From positions 248,001 to 312,000 of the forward strand of contig JAKSDQ010000003.1 of the NCBI GenBank assembly GCA_022360015.1: a DNA stretch of 64,000 bases, written 5' to 3'. The notes below the pieces were generated by a model. It ran no database searches. It had not been told where the DNA came from and saw only the letters and a program-made list of their open reading frames with translations. The position numbers and the translations under genes were made by a program. Below, in pieces: positions 45,125 through 53,436 of this stretch. How positions within the stretch are numbered: the first letter of the stretch is position 1; the number at the start of each line of letters is the position of its first letter. Source of the DNA: Cytophagales bacterium (lineage in GTDB: Bacteria > Bacteroidota > Bacteroidia > Cytophagales > Cyclobacteriaceae).

Positions 45125-45184
45125 TTTGTGTCTTGGTGCCTCCGTGGTGAAAAATGATGAACCACAAAGGCACCAAGATACAAA
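45125..45184. repeat. Miniature inverted repeat (TTTGTGTCTTGGTGCC type)
   Basis: Arms of 24 nt (45125-45148 and 45161-45184) pair with three mismatches around a 12-nt spacer. The arms read TTTGTGTCTTGGTGCC and GGCACCAAGATACAAA. It is of the small palindromic repeat type dispersed in many bacterial genomes. It overlaps the first codons of the longest nagB frame, showing that translation more likely starts at 45223. The rest of the 44689-45222 gap shows nothing else apart from the overlapping frame noted for the SUKH fragment. Confidence 0.65.
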
Positions 45185-45222
45185 CCTTACTTACTAATTA
45201 TCAGATCAATGCTTCTGGCTGT

Positions 45223-45975
45223 ATGAATATAATAGTGTTAAAAACCAAAGAAATATTAGGAAGGCATGCTGCTGCCATGGGGGCCGGCTTGATTCGTGAA
45301 GCCATCTCGGGAAGAGGGAACGCCAACATCATTCTGGCGACGGGTAGTTCGCAATTTGAAATGCTGGCAGCGCTAATCGAGGAGGATATTGACTGGTCAG
45401 TGGTTACTTGTTTTCATTTGGATGAGTATATCGGTCTGTCTGCAACATATCCGGCATCTTTTCGCAAGTATTTGAAAGAAAGATTTACCGATAAAGTGAC
45501 GCCCAGGGCATTTCATTATATCGATGGGGAGGCAGATCCAACGTCGGAATGTATGCGCCTGGGTAGGCTGGTTGCCCAACATCCTGTTGACGTGGCTTTT
45601 GTTGGTATCGGTGAAAACGCACACCTTGCATTTAATGATCCTCCGGCAGATTTTAACACTGAACAGGCTTTTCTTAATGTTGCACTGGATGAAGCCTGCC
45701 GCCGGCAACAGTTGGGAGAAGGATGGTTTGAAAAACCGGAAGAAGTACCCCAGCGAGCCATCAGTATGTCGATAAAACAAATTCTGAAGGCTAAAAATAT
45801 CATTTGCAGTGTGCCGGACTCCCGGAAAGCAACGGCAGTACAGGCCGTGATAGAAGGACCCGTTATCCCTGAAGTCCCTGCTTCCATACTTCAGCAACAT
45901 GAGCGTACCACCATTTTTTTAGATCAGAAATCCTCGGCCCTGCTAACCCATAGCTATCGTATAGCTGAAGAATAG
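45223..45975 (+). CDS. nagB: Glucosamine-6-phosphate deaminase-like protein (NagB family)
   Basis: 250 residues from the Met at 45223; the frame is open to 45154, but that part is repeat DNA. Motifs: LATGSSQFEML, CFHLDEYIGL (catalytic Asp) and VGIGENAHLAFNDPPADF. Compared with Escherichia coli NagB (NDGHIAFNEP), the second Asp is replaced by Asn and the Glu by Asp, as in the GENGHLAFNDPP subgroup, with a further Gly to Ala. It should convert glucosamine-6-phosphate to fructose-6-phosphate and ammonia. A nagA gene follows 235 nt downstream. Confidence 0.8.
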   Translation: MNIIVLKTKEILGRHAAAMGAGLIREAISGRGNANIILATGSSQFEMLAALIEEDIDWSVVTCFHLDEYIGLSATYPASFRKYLKERFTDKVTPRAFHYIDGEADPTSECMRLGRLVAQHPVDVAFVGIGENAHLAFNDPPADFNTEQAFLNVALDEACRRQQLGEGWFEKPEEVPQRAISMSIKQILKAKNIICSVPDSRKATAVQAVIEGPVIPEVPASILQQHERTTIFLDQKSSALLTHSYRIAEE

Positions 45976-46210
45976 GCATCCCTGAAATACACCGCCATTT
46001 CAGAAAAAGACCCCGGGGATTTTTCATGCTTTAAAAACCTCCAATGGTCTCATATTCAACCGGCAGAGGGTTATTTCAGCGTTTATCCGGATGCATTTGT
46101 TTAGACGATTAACTAAAACCTCTGCTATCCGGGTGGTATTTTAAGCATACCACAGGAGATTTACCGCAAAAATTTGTATTATCATATTGTAACTTACGCT
46201 TTTATCCTGC

Positions 46211-47398
46211 ATGACCTTTACGCAACTTATCTCCGGAGATGCCCTGAAAGTAGTGGAAGGCATCCATTATCTTGATGGTTCACCTGTAGCAATAGCGATC
46301 AGGGACGGAGAAATTTCACGCATCACTAGAAAAGATCAATTAAATGATCCATTATGGTCCAGTACTTATGTGGCTCCTGGCTTTATTGACCATCAGGTGA
46401 ACGGCTATCTCTCTCATTCATTTACAGGCGAACATCTCAGCATACAGCAGGTACAGAAGATCACCCGTGTTTTTTGGGAGCACGGGATCACCACCTATCT
46501 TCCTACCCTGACCAGCCACAGTTATGAATTACTGCAGAAAAATTTCACTATTCTGAGAGAAGCTATGCAGGTTAAGGAAATCAAAATGTCTGTTCCCGGA
46601 TTTCACCTCGAGGGGCCTTACATTTCACCGGTAGCCGGTTATCGTGGTGCTCATGAAGAAAAATGGATCCGGAATCCGGATTGGAAAGAGTTTTTGAATT
46701 GGTATCGGGCATCTGGTAATAAAATCCGGGAGGTCACCCTAGCGCCTGAATTGGAAGGAGCTATAGACTTCATTAAAAAATGCCGGGAACGAAACATCGT
46801 GGTAGCGCTGGGTCATCACAACGGCTCCGCTGCAATGATCAGACAGGCCACAGATGCCGGGGCGTCAGTTTCAACCCATTTGGGCAACGGATGCGCCAAC
46901 CTCATACATCGCCACGATAACCCTTTATGGCCGCAATTGGCAGATGACCGGTTAACAGCCAGCCTTATCGTCGATGGTTTCCACCTTCGGCCTGAGGAGG
47001 TTCGGGTATTTTACAAAGTCAAAGGCCCGGAACGCACCATCCTGGTCTCAGATGTTAGCAGCCTGGCAGGCATGCCGCCCGGTGTTTATGAAAGTTACGG
47101 ACGTGAAGTGGTGATGACACCTGAGGGTAAAATTTCTATGCCCTCCCAGGATGTACTGGCAGCCGCCTCATTTCTGATTACCAAAGGGATAGAAAATATC
47201 ATATCTTTTACCCAATGCTCCCTGCCTGATGCAATTCATATGGCCACCCGCAATCCCGCCCGGTTGCTTGGCTTGCATGACCGGGGTGAATTGAGTCCGG
47301 GTAAAAGGGCAGATCTGGTTTGGTTTGAAATGAAAAATGGTGAACTTCTGGTAAGGAAAACAATGGTACAAGGGAAGGTGGTTTTTAATTCATACTAG
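46211..47398 (+). CDS. nagA: N-acetylglucosamine-6-phosphate deacetylase
   Basis: 395 residues. Amidohydrolase features: APGFIDHQVNGYLSHSF, GFHLEGPYISPVAGYRGAHE, VALGHHNG, STHLGNGCANLIHRHDNPLW and LVSDVSSLAGMPPGVY with the catalytic Asp, ending RADLVWFEMKNG. It removes acetate from N-acetylglucosamine-6-phosphate in the cytosol, feeding NagB. The usual size of the family is 380-400 residues, so it is complete. It lies downstream of the nagB-like gene. Confidence 0.9.
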   Translation: MTFTQLISGDALKVVEGIHYLDGSPVAIAIRDGEISRITRKDQLNDPLWSSTYVAPGFIDHQVNGYLSHSFTGEHLSIQQVQKITRVFWEHGITTYLPTLTSHSYELLQKNFTILREAMQVKEIKMSVPGFHLEGPYISPVAGYRGAHEEKWIRNPDWKEFLNWYRASGNKIREVTLAPELEGAIDFIKKCRERNIVVALGHHNGSAAMIRQATDAGASVSTHLGNGCANLIHRHDNPLWPQLADDRLTASLIVDGFHLRPEEVRVFYKVKGPERTILVSDVSSLAGMPPGVYESYGREVVMTPEGKISMPSQDVLAAASFLITKGIENIISFTQCSLPDAIHMATRNPARLLGLHDRGELSPGKRADLVWFEMKNGELLVRKTMVQGKVVFNSY

Positions 47399-47424
47399 AA
47401 AAATCCGGGATTCCGAAAGGATTC

Positions 47425-47655
47425 TTAAACTTTTAAAATTAAGGTATCTATTATACCTGCAATAATCAATACTTGAAGGCTGGATCGACGTAAGGCTGAG
47501 GTACAGCTCCGGTAATGGTATTTGTAATATACAATAACTGTTTTTATCAACGCTCCAACCTCAAAATTAGCAGGCATGTTAAATCCGATTTCCAGACCTT
47601 TTCTTTCTAATGTTGCATAGATAGCAGGTTTACCAGGCATATTTTGGCTTTTCAT
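47425..47655 (-). CDS. Doubtful 76-residue ORF
   Basis: The frame reads MKSQNMPGKPAIYATLERKG then MPANFEVGALIKTVIVYYK and a hydrophobic C-terminus. It lies just downstream of rmuC (27 nt) in the same direction. I recognise no family and see no clear start context. It may be a small gene or chance. Confidence 0.25.
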   Translation of the reverse strand: MKSQNMPGKPAIYATLERKGLEIGFNMPANFEVGALIKTVIVYYKYHYRSCTSALRRSSLQVLIIAGIIDTLILKV

Positions 47656-47681
47656 GATTTTGTTTTAGAATCTGCTGGCAT

Positions 47682-49028
47682 TTATCGCCCTGTCATCTCT
47701 TCATTTTTGTTATTCACCGGTAACTCCAGCACTTCTTCTGCTTCTGGAGACTCGATGGTTCCTACATCTTTAAGTTTTCGGCTCATTACGTTGGTTCTCG
47801 TATGTCTCAAATCATACAACGACCGGGAGGCTGTTGTCAGTTGTTTGTCTACTTTTTCCAGTTGCTCATTGAATTTTCCAAATTCCGTTTTGACTGCCTC
47901 GAGTATTTTCCACACTTCGCTGCTTCTTTTTTGTACGGCAAGTGTCCTGAAGCCCATTTGTAAACTGTTCAGCAACGCGGAAAGGGTGGTTGGACCGGTC
48001 ACAGTTACCCTGTATTTTCTTTGAATAACTTCAAAAAGCCCCGGGTGCCTCAGCACTTCGGCATACAGGCCTTCGACCGGCAGGAACATAATGGCAAAAT
48101 CAGTGGTATGTGGAGGATCAATGTATTTTATATTAATTTCTTTTGCAAAGGCTTCTACAGCTTTTAAAAGGGCCTTTTGTGCTTGTTCTATTTTTTCCTT
48201 GTCCCCCTCGTGGTAAGCATCAGTGAGTAATTGATAGTTTTCAATCGGGAACTTTGAGTCGACAGGCATCCAGACTTCCTCGTCAGTATCTTTGCCAGGG
48301 AGCCTGATGGCAAACTCAACATGCGCCTGGCTGCCTTTTTTGGTGGCAACGTTCTTCGAATATTGATCCGGGGTAAGGAGTTGTTCCAAGATGTTCCCAA
48401 GCTGGTATTCCCCTAATACACCTCTTGTTTTTACATTGGCCAGCACTTTTTTCAAATCGCCCACCCCCGAGGCAATATGCTGCATTTCTCCCAGCCCTTT
48501 ATGCACTTGCTCAAGCCGTTCACTTACCTGCTTGAATGATTCCCCCAGTCTTTTTTCAAGCGTCGTCTGAAGTTTTTCATCTACCGTCTTCCTCATTTCA
48601 TTGAGCTGTTGGGAGTTGTCCTCCCTGATAGCCTTGAGCTGTTTTTCTATGGTATCTTTGATGTCTTTGATACTTTCGGCAGACTGTTTGTTCAGGTCGT
48701 ACTGTTGCCTACCAAAATCTCCGAATTTTTGCCGGATTAATTCATTCAAATCCTTTGTGTTGCCCGAAAACTTATCTTCAAATGATTTTAGTGATCTCGA
48801 TAACTCTTCCCTGTTTTCTTTGGCGATCTGGTTGGTTTCGTGCCTGTTTCTCTGAAATTCATCCCTGATTGATTTTTCATTTTTCTCCAATACCGCATCA
48901 AACTTCAAAATAGCATATTCGATTTCCTGCAACCTGTTGCTTTCAGCCGCCCCTGACCTTTTCCAAAAATGTACCAAGATATTGATTACTGTAAGAACAA
49001 CAATTATAATTAGAAACGCTTCATTCAT
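47682..49028 (-). CDS. rmuC: DNA recombination protein RmuC homologue
   Basis: 448 residues. One N-terminal membrane anchor (FLIIIVVLTVINILVHFW) is followed by a long coiled coil (about 25-185, rich in heptads, for example ESIKDIKDTIEKQLKAIRED). The RmuC domain (about 190-400) has GVLGEYQLGNILEQLLTPDQ, PVDSKFPIENYQLL and TDFAIMFLPVEGLYAEVL with GPTTLSALLNSLQMGF. RmuC proteins limit inversions between short inverted repeats, through a predicted nuclease fold. The window has many short inverted repeats, but that is only a coincidence of context. Confidence 0.9.
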   Translation of the reverse strand: MNEAFLIIIVVLTVINILVHFWKRSGAAESNRLQEIEYAILKFDAVLEKNEKSIRDEFQRNRHETNQIAKENREELSRSLKSFEDKFSGNTKDLNELIRQKFGDFGRQQYDLNKQSAESIKDIKDTIEKQLKAIREDNSQQLNEMRKTVDEKLQTTLEKRLGESFKQVSERLEQVHKGLGEMQHIASGVGDLKKVLANVKTRGVLGEYQLGNILEQLLTPDQYSKNVATKKGSQAHVEFAIRLPGKDTDEEVWMPVDSKFPIENYQLLTDAYHEGDKEKIEQAQKALLKAVEAFAKEINIKYIDPPHTTDFAIMFLPVEGLYAEVLRHPGLFEVIQRKYRVTVTGPTTLSALLNSLQMGFRTLAVQKRSSEVWKILEAVKTEFGKFNEQLEKVDKQLTTASRSLYDLRHTRTNVMSRKLKDVGTIESPEAEEVLELPVNNKNEEMTGR

Positions 49029-49140
49029 TTTTCTTTGTTTTAGGATTAGTCACCATTTGCCCTTACCGGACAATATACAAATAAACGTTCACTCAACCAT
49101 AATTGCATCTTTTGAAGCCGAATTCTTTCGGCTTAAGGTA

Positions 49141-49821
49141 CTAAAACCTCGGATAGGCAAAGGTTAGTCTGTGATTATCTGACTCGTTTCTAAGCTTCAG
49201 GGCGTTGTAATAACGGATCGCGTAGGTAAAATCACCATGTTTCCAGCGTCTTTTTGATTTGTTTTTCATGTACAGGTTAATCTCATCGCTGTACTCTGCA
49301 AATACTTCGTCACTTAAATGTTTTTGAAAAGTGATAAAATTCGTTAGAACCGATCCATTTAAAACAAAGTAAACATAGTTTTTTGTTTTGCTTTTTGTAA
49401 AAGTATGGTCACTGTACTCCCGGCAAATAGATCGGTGGGGCCCCAGCCTGTGGTATCTTTTTTCCCTTCGTAACACGGTTAAGGAGCCGAATGTCACTAT
49501 CTCAAAAAAGGCCTCGCCTTTCAGCCCCCTGGCAGATTGAAAAGTGCGGGATATAAATTGCCTGTGACTTTGAGTTTGTTCATCGAAAATCACGAATGAC
49601 TTTATTTTATGGGCAGGATAAACCTGAATACCCCCTCCTTCTTGTTTTAGTAATAGCAAATCCAGCGGATAATTGACCGATAACGTTCCAAGCAGCCGTG
49701 AACTATCGGCCAGTACAACCTCCCCTTTGGCCCACCTGGGGTCATTGGAATTGGCATAACTACTGAAGCTTAAAAAAAGCATCCATAGGCGCAAGAATAT
49801 CAGGCCATATAATTTGTGCAT
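49141..49821 (-). CDS. Exported hypothetical protein
   Basis: 226 residues with a signal peptide (FLRLWMLFLSFSSYANS). The mature part includes WAKGEVVLADSSRLLGTLSV, IQVYPAHKIKSFVIFD and a basic, aromatic C-terminus (NKSKRRWKHGDFTYAIRYYN). The pattern resembles Bacteroidota proteins with a short beta domain that binds near the envelope, but no named family is recognisable. It stands alone, with about 490 nt of mostly noncoding DNA on its upstream side. Confidence 0.6.
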   Translation of the reverse strand: MHKLYGLIFLRLWMLFLSFSSYANSNDPRWAKGEVVLADSSRLLGTLSVNYPLDLLLLKQEGGGIQVYPAHKIKSFVIFDEQTQSHRQFISRTFQSARGLKGEAFFEIVTFGSLTVLRREKRYHRLGPHRSICREYSDHTFTKSKTKNYVYFVLNGSVLTNFITFQKHLSDEVFAEYSDEINLYMKNKSKRRWKHGDFTYAIRYYNALKLRNESDNHRLTFAYPRF

Positions 49822-50040
49822 GACAATGAAGTTTAAGTTGTTGTTGAAATCAAAACTTTACTAGTGCCTTTGAGTTACTATCAAAGGATCAATGCCTTTA
49901 CTTCTCTGGTGTGGGTGGAAAACTGTTTTCCGGCAACTTCTCTGAAAAATGGTTGGGAGTAAATTTGTTTCAATGGAGCCCGGTGATTTGTGGACTACGT
50001 TACTTTATGAATTATCATCAAAATAGTAACCCGGAGGGTG

Positions 50041-50098
50041 AATTGACAATTGATAGTTGACAATGACATACAAAATTGTCAACTATCAATTGTCAATT
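50041..50098. repeat. Perfect 24-bp inverted repeat
   Basis: The left arm begins AATTGACAATTGATAGTTGA and the right arm is its exact reverse complement, separated by 10 nt. It lies in the 490-nt gap 49822-50311, which otherwise holds no recognisable gene. TTGACAATTG-type palindromes occur as dispersed hairpins in many bacteria. A related ATTGACAAT stretch occurs near 25440. It could be a miniature mobile repeat. Confidence 0.6.
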
Positions 50099-50311
50099 TT
50101 TCTTTAATACGATTGAAAAATCTGCGCTTGGCAAACTGAAAATTTTGTGTTTTTTGGAAGGGGTTGGATAAGTTGGCATAAGCGACTTAAGATTTTGAGT
50201 GGAAGTATGAGGCTCAATCCTATCTTGTTATTCAGAGTTATGAATATTCACTATCAAAAATAAAAGACAAGTAATTGAGCTAAATACCTGCTAATTGGTG
50301 TTAGGGAAATG

Positions 50312-50512
50312 CTATTCTTCCGTGACATTTTGATTTTCAATAAGCTCAGAAGTAAACTCCATCTCCTTGTATTGAACAAGTGCACCATATTTCATTAATT
50401 CCGGAAAGCTTTCCGGACTTGGGGATGTCTGGTATATAATGTAGTTGGGTGAGTTTAAAGTATTTAACCCATAATGAACCAAATTATTCATTTCACTTTT
50501 AGATGCTTTCAT
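50312..50512 (-). CDS. Small protein downstream of the SDH-type protease
   Basis: 66 residues, starting 3 nt after the stop of the protease gene. It reads MKASKSEMNNLVHYGLNTLN, PNYIIYQTSPSPESFPELMK and ends acidic (ELIENQNVTEE). No family was recognised. Close spacing implies co-expression; it may be a substrate, inhibitor or adaptor of the protease. Confidence 0.6.
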   Translation of the reverse strand: MKASKSEMNNLVHYGLNTLNSPNYIIYQTSPSPESFPELMKYGALVQYKEMEFTSELIENQNVTEE

Positions 50513-50515
50513 AGT

Positions 50516-51556
50516 TTATAAAATTATGTTGTTTTTTTCATATTTCCAACCTTCAAACTTCAGTCGGTTCTCAATAGCAGTACGTTGAATTGAAGATAAA
50601 GTTGAGTGTTGAGGAGTATTCTGAATAATTTTTCTTAATTTCCCACTGGTAACATAAACATGTGTTCCTCCATCTATACTTTCAAGCAACACACGTCTGC
50701 AAGTATAACTGACGTTGTTCTGAGTACCAAGTTCCATCCCCGTATTAAATGGTTCCAGAAGTTTCAATTCACCACTTATATCTTCAAATATTTCTTTTAT
50801 CCTCAAATATTGCTCATCATTTGGCTTTTGAATACTTAATCCAAGTTCATTTTTAGCCTCATTTCTGTAAATGGCATAATCATGGCTGCCAGAATCACTA
50901 CATAAAAATGAAATTATCTTGTCAATTTTTTTATTCTCATCTCCAAGTTGTTTTTTTAGCAATTTTCTTGCTACCATTTGAATCTGAGATCGAGACCTGT
51001 AAACATTTCCCAGGACCAAAGGGTGAACTTTTTCAGAAAGGTTGAGCAGAACATCCTTAAGATGTACTTCGCTCTTAAGGATTAACTCTTGTTTGGCAAG
51101 TTCAAAAAATCCTTGAATAGACTCCACACTGACTGGTATTCGGGCAGATGGGTTATTTGGTATCTGGGGGTTTTGCGGGTTCAGAGGACTATTTAATGAT
51201 GGATCGATAGGGCCTAATGTTGCCTGCTTGGTCATGATAATATTATCCGCACCAAGACCAATGATGGTTCCTGAACTCCTGGCTTTTGAAGGAATGATTA
51301 CCTCAAACTCATTACAAAATTGTCTGACAAGATTTACAAGACTCCAGGCAGCCATAGTGTCCCCTCCCCTGGTATAAAGTATTAAGCTAATTTTGTCGAC
51401 CTTACCAATTTTGTCTAAATGATCAGAAAAGTATTCAAGAATATCGGTTGCTATTTGAGTTTCCATGCCCGGTCTATCACCGGTAAAGTAGACCAAAATC
51501 TTTGATTTTCTATTGGTTTCCAGCCATTTATAATTTTCAAGCCTGTCTATAAACAT
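50516..51556 (-). CDS. SDH-family serine protease (ClpP/SppA-like fold)
   Basis: 346 residues. The N-terminal 200 residues read as a ClpP/crotonase-fold protease of the serine dehydrogenase proteinase group: GDRPGMETQIATDILEYFSD, ISLILYTRGGDTMAAWSLVN, VIIPSKARSSGTIIGLGADN (nucleophile Ser in the SSG motif) and MTKQATLGPIDPSL. A His-containing C-terminal part (DGGTHVYVTSGKLRKIIQNT) is family-typical. No signal peptide or membrane helix is seen, so it acts in the cytosol. The biological substrate of the family is unclear. It is followed by a 66-residue gene. Confidence 0.8.
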   Translation of the reverse strand: MFIDRLENYKWLETNRKSKILVYFTGDRPGMETQIATDILEYFSDHLDKIGKVDKISLILYTRGGDTMAAWSLVNLVRQFCNEFEVIIPSKARSSGTIIGLGADNIIMTKQATLGPIDPSLNSPLNPQNPQIPNNPSARIPVSVESIQGFFELAKQELILKSEVHLKDVLLNLSEKVHPLVLGNVYRSRSQIQMVARKLLKKQLGDENKKIDKIISFLCSDSGSHDYAIYRNEAKNELGLSIQKPNDEQYLRIKEIFEDISGELKLLEPFNTGMELGTQNNVSYTCRRVLLESIDGGTHVYVTSGKLRKIIQNTPQHSTLSSIQRTAIENRLKFEGWKYEKNNIIL

Positions 51557-51909
51557 AATTTGTATGCTGTGTAGGGTTTATGCCATATGGCTTTTTTCAC
51601 AAAACAATAATACAAATTATCCGCTATCTTCCAAAGCGATAACCTAAATTATCATAAAAATTAACAAAATAAGTATTTGTAAATATTTATAAACATTTAT
51701 AAATGATAATTTGATTAAATAATTATTTAATCTTTTAATTTTTTGCTGTTTAAAAACAACAAAAAATAGCTTTTGATTTTAAGAGACTTGTCATGAGATT
51801 GGTAAGCAAATAGACCGGATCATATTGATACCAGCGCAGGTAATAACTAAATTTACTGTGTTTAGGCTGAAAGGTCCAAAAAATATGCTGCTATCCTATC
51901 CAAATCCTC
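51557..51909. other. AT-rich intergenic region upstream of the SDH-type protease
   Basis: About 350 nt, very AT-rich with repeated TAAATAATTA and TTTATAAA stretches. It must contain the promoter of the leftward protease gene. No ORF, RNA gene or convincing promoter was identified. Confidence 0.5.
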
Positions 51910-52146
51910 CTTCAAAAAGGACAAGCCACAGTCCTCTGTTCCTACATTATCAGAAGCCTCCGATTTAAAAAAGCTGCCCAGCTACTCCGGAAAAATAGGT
52001 ACTCTATCTCTGTCGCAAAGAGCATACATAAGGCAGGGTTCAACGACGCCAGGTATTTCAGAACCTGCTTTAAAAGAGCGTTTGCCATGACGCCGTCGGA
52101 TTATCAAAAGGCACACACGGCAGATGTGGAAGAGGAGAAGATTTAA
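51910..52146 (+). pseudogene. C-terminal AraC-type DNA-binding fragment (hybrid two-component regulator tail)
   Basis: A frame ending at the TAA 52144-52146 reads IRSLRFKKAAQLLRKN, SVAKSIHKAGFNDARYFRTC and FKRAFAMTPSDYQKAHTADV. These are the last two helices of an AraC/XylS domain as found at the end of hybrid two-component systems (R-AA-LL, GFND-YF, F-MTPS-Y). No sensor or receiver part lies upstream. It is the last 70 or so codons of a lost regulator. Confidence 0.75.
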
Positions 52147-52150
52147 ACCT

Positions 52151-52813
52151 CTACTCTTGTTTCATCGCCCATTTCAATCCCAGGTTAAAAGTCAGGCCGT
52201 GATGTCTCATTTCCGCATTGGAGAAATACTCAGTAGTGGTAATTGAAGTAAAGCTGTGTTGATACATAAAAGAGGCAGTCAACCAAAGCCGGTCAATCAA
52301 CTTATACCCCCCACCGATTTCAACTAATCCGGCCAGGTCAAATGACGATACCCTGCTGGTAATATCTGTTGTTTCTGTACCCGTTATTTCAATATTGTCA
52401 TTAAACACAGGCATGATAGTTTCTGCACTTATAAGAAAGGAAGGAACCAACCCGGCCTTTGCGAAGCCTGATAAATTGTTTCCCATACCGAATTTGGTGT
52501 AGCCGGCCTTCAGCGGAACGGATAAATAGTCGTAATGAAACTTGTAAGTACCTTCTTGACCGACAGGCGTTTCAAAATTATCCCTGAATCCTTGTCGAAT
52601 ATAAACCACATCCGTGCCAACTGAAAAACGTTTTTTCAAAAAATATTCATAAGTGATACCTCCTGATATTCCCAGCCTGGGGTCAGCGAATCTTTGAAAA
52701 TTACTGGATCTGATGTTGGTCCGGTTGATACTACCGGTAAGGCCTACCAGGTGGTTTTGCCCTGAAGCCTCTAAAGTTACAATGACCAGCAAAGCTAAAA
52801 ATAAGGTTTTCAT
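52151..52813 (-). CDS. Outer-membrane beta-barrel protein, porin-like
   Basis: 220 residues from the Met at 52813 (signal MKTLFLALLVIVTLEASGQ); the frame extends to 52858. The mature part alternates amphipathic strands with aromatic ends (GISGGITYEYFLKKRFSVGT, YDYLSVPLKAGYTKFG, WLTASFMYQHSFTSI) and ends with HGLTFNLGLKWAM. This is a small OmpA/OprF-like or PorT-type eight-strand barrel of Bacteroidota. The function is not assignable. Confidence 0.75.
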   Translation of the reverse strand: MKTLFLALLVIVTLEASGQNHLVGLTGSINRTNIRSSNFQRFADPRLGISGGITYEYFLKKRFSVGTDVVYIRQGFRDNFETPVGQEGTYKFHYDYLSVPLKAGYTKFGMGNNLSGFAKAGLVPSFLISAETIMPVFNDNIEITGTETTDITSRVSSFDLAGLVEIGGGYKLIDRLWLTASFMYQHSFTSITTTEYFSNAEMRHHGLTFNLGLKWAMKQE

Positions 52814-53026
52814 AGATAAGTATGTTTCACCGGTTAAAAAATAAAAAAGCCCAAACACAGCGGTTTGAAAATGGCCTCTTCGCCAGTGCTAAAATTAAGA
52901 TTTTTCGATGAAAATTCACAGCAGGTAATTTCTATATTGACTTTTCTTTGCCAGGACCCGGACAAAATCCTTTTCTAAGATTTGTAGCCGGGGCCATAGG
53001 GCCAGGTTTAGTTCACCAAATAAAAA

Positions 53027-53095
53027 CTACATTTAAGGTAAAAAAAATAATTACAGCTTGTGACAAAAAAATATATTAGCTACATTTAAGATAAA
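53027..53095. promoter_or_regulatory. Direct repeats upstream of padR, possible operators
   Basis: CTACATTTAAGGTAAA (53027-53042) and CTACATTTAAGATAAA (53080-53095) are 15/16 identical, 53 nt apart start to start, and the second ends 9 nt before the padR ATG. Duplicated sites at the front of a padR gene suggest autoregulation by PadR. The spacing of about five helical turns would put both on one face of the DNA. Confidence 0.5.
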
Positions 53096-53104
53096 TATAT
53101 AGTT

Positions 53105-53434
53105 ATGAGCAAACATCACCTTGGAGAATTTGAAGAAATTGTCATGCTAACGGTTGCTATTTTGTATGAAGAGGCATACGGAATTGCAATTATCGATGAA
53201 ATGGAAGAGCGCTTGGGCCGTAAAGTAAGCATTGGTGCTTTGCAAACGGTTTTGAGAAGGTTGGAAAAAAAAGGATACCTCTCATCCAGGTTTGGCGAAG
53301 CTACCAAAATGAGAGGGGGCAAACGAAAGCGCTATTTTACACTCACCCCCTTTGGCAAAAAGGTACTGGCCGAGGTAAAAGAGCAAAGATTGGGTCTGTG
53401 GAATGCTATTCCCAAGTTTGTTTTTAACGAATAA
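53105..53434 (+). CDS. PadR-family transcriptional regulator
   Basis: 109 residues. The winged-helix motif reads EFEEIVMLTVAILYEEAYGI, ALQTVLRRLEKKGYLSSRFG and GKRKRYFTLTPFGKKVL, typical of the short PadR type. The next gene starts 2 nt after its stop and encodes an FtsX-type permease, a pairing widespread in Bacteroidota. PadR probably represses the pair and responds to an envelope-stress or drug signal, which is not known. Confidence 0.9.
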   Translation: MSKHHLGEFEEIVMLTVAILYEEAYGIAIIDEMEERLGRKVSIGALQTVLRRLEKKGYLSSRFGEATKMRGGKRKRYFTLTPFGKKVLAEVKEQRLGLWNAIPKFVFNE

Positions 53435-53436
53435 TC

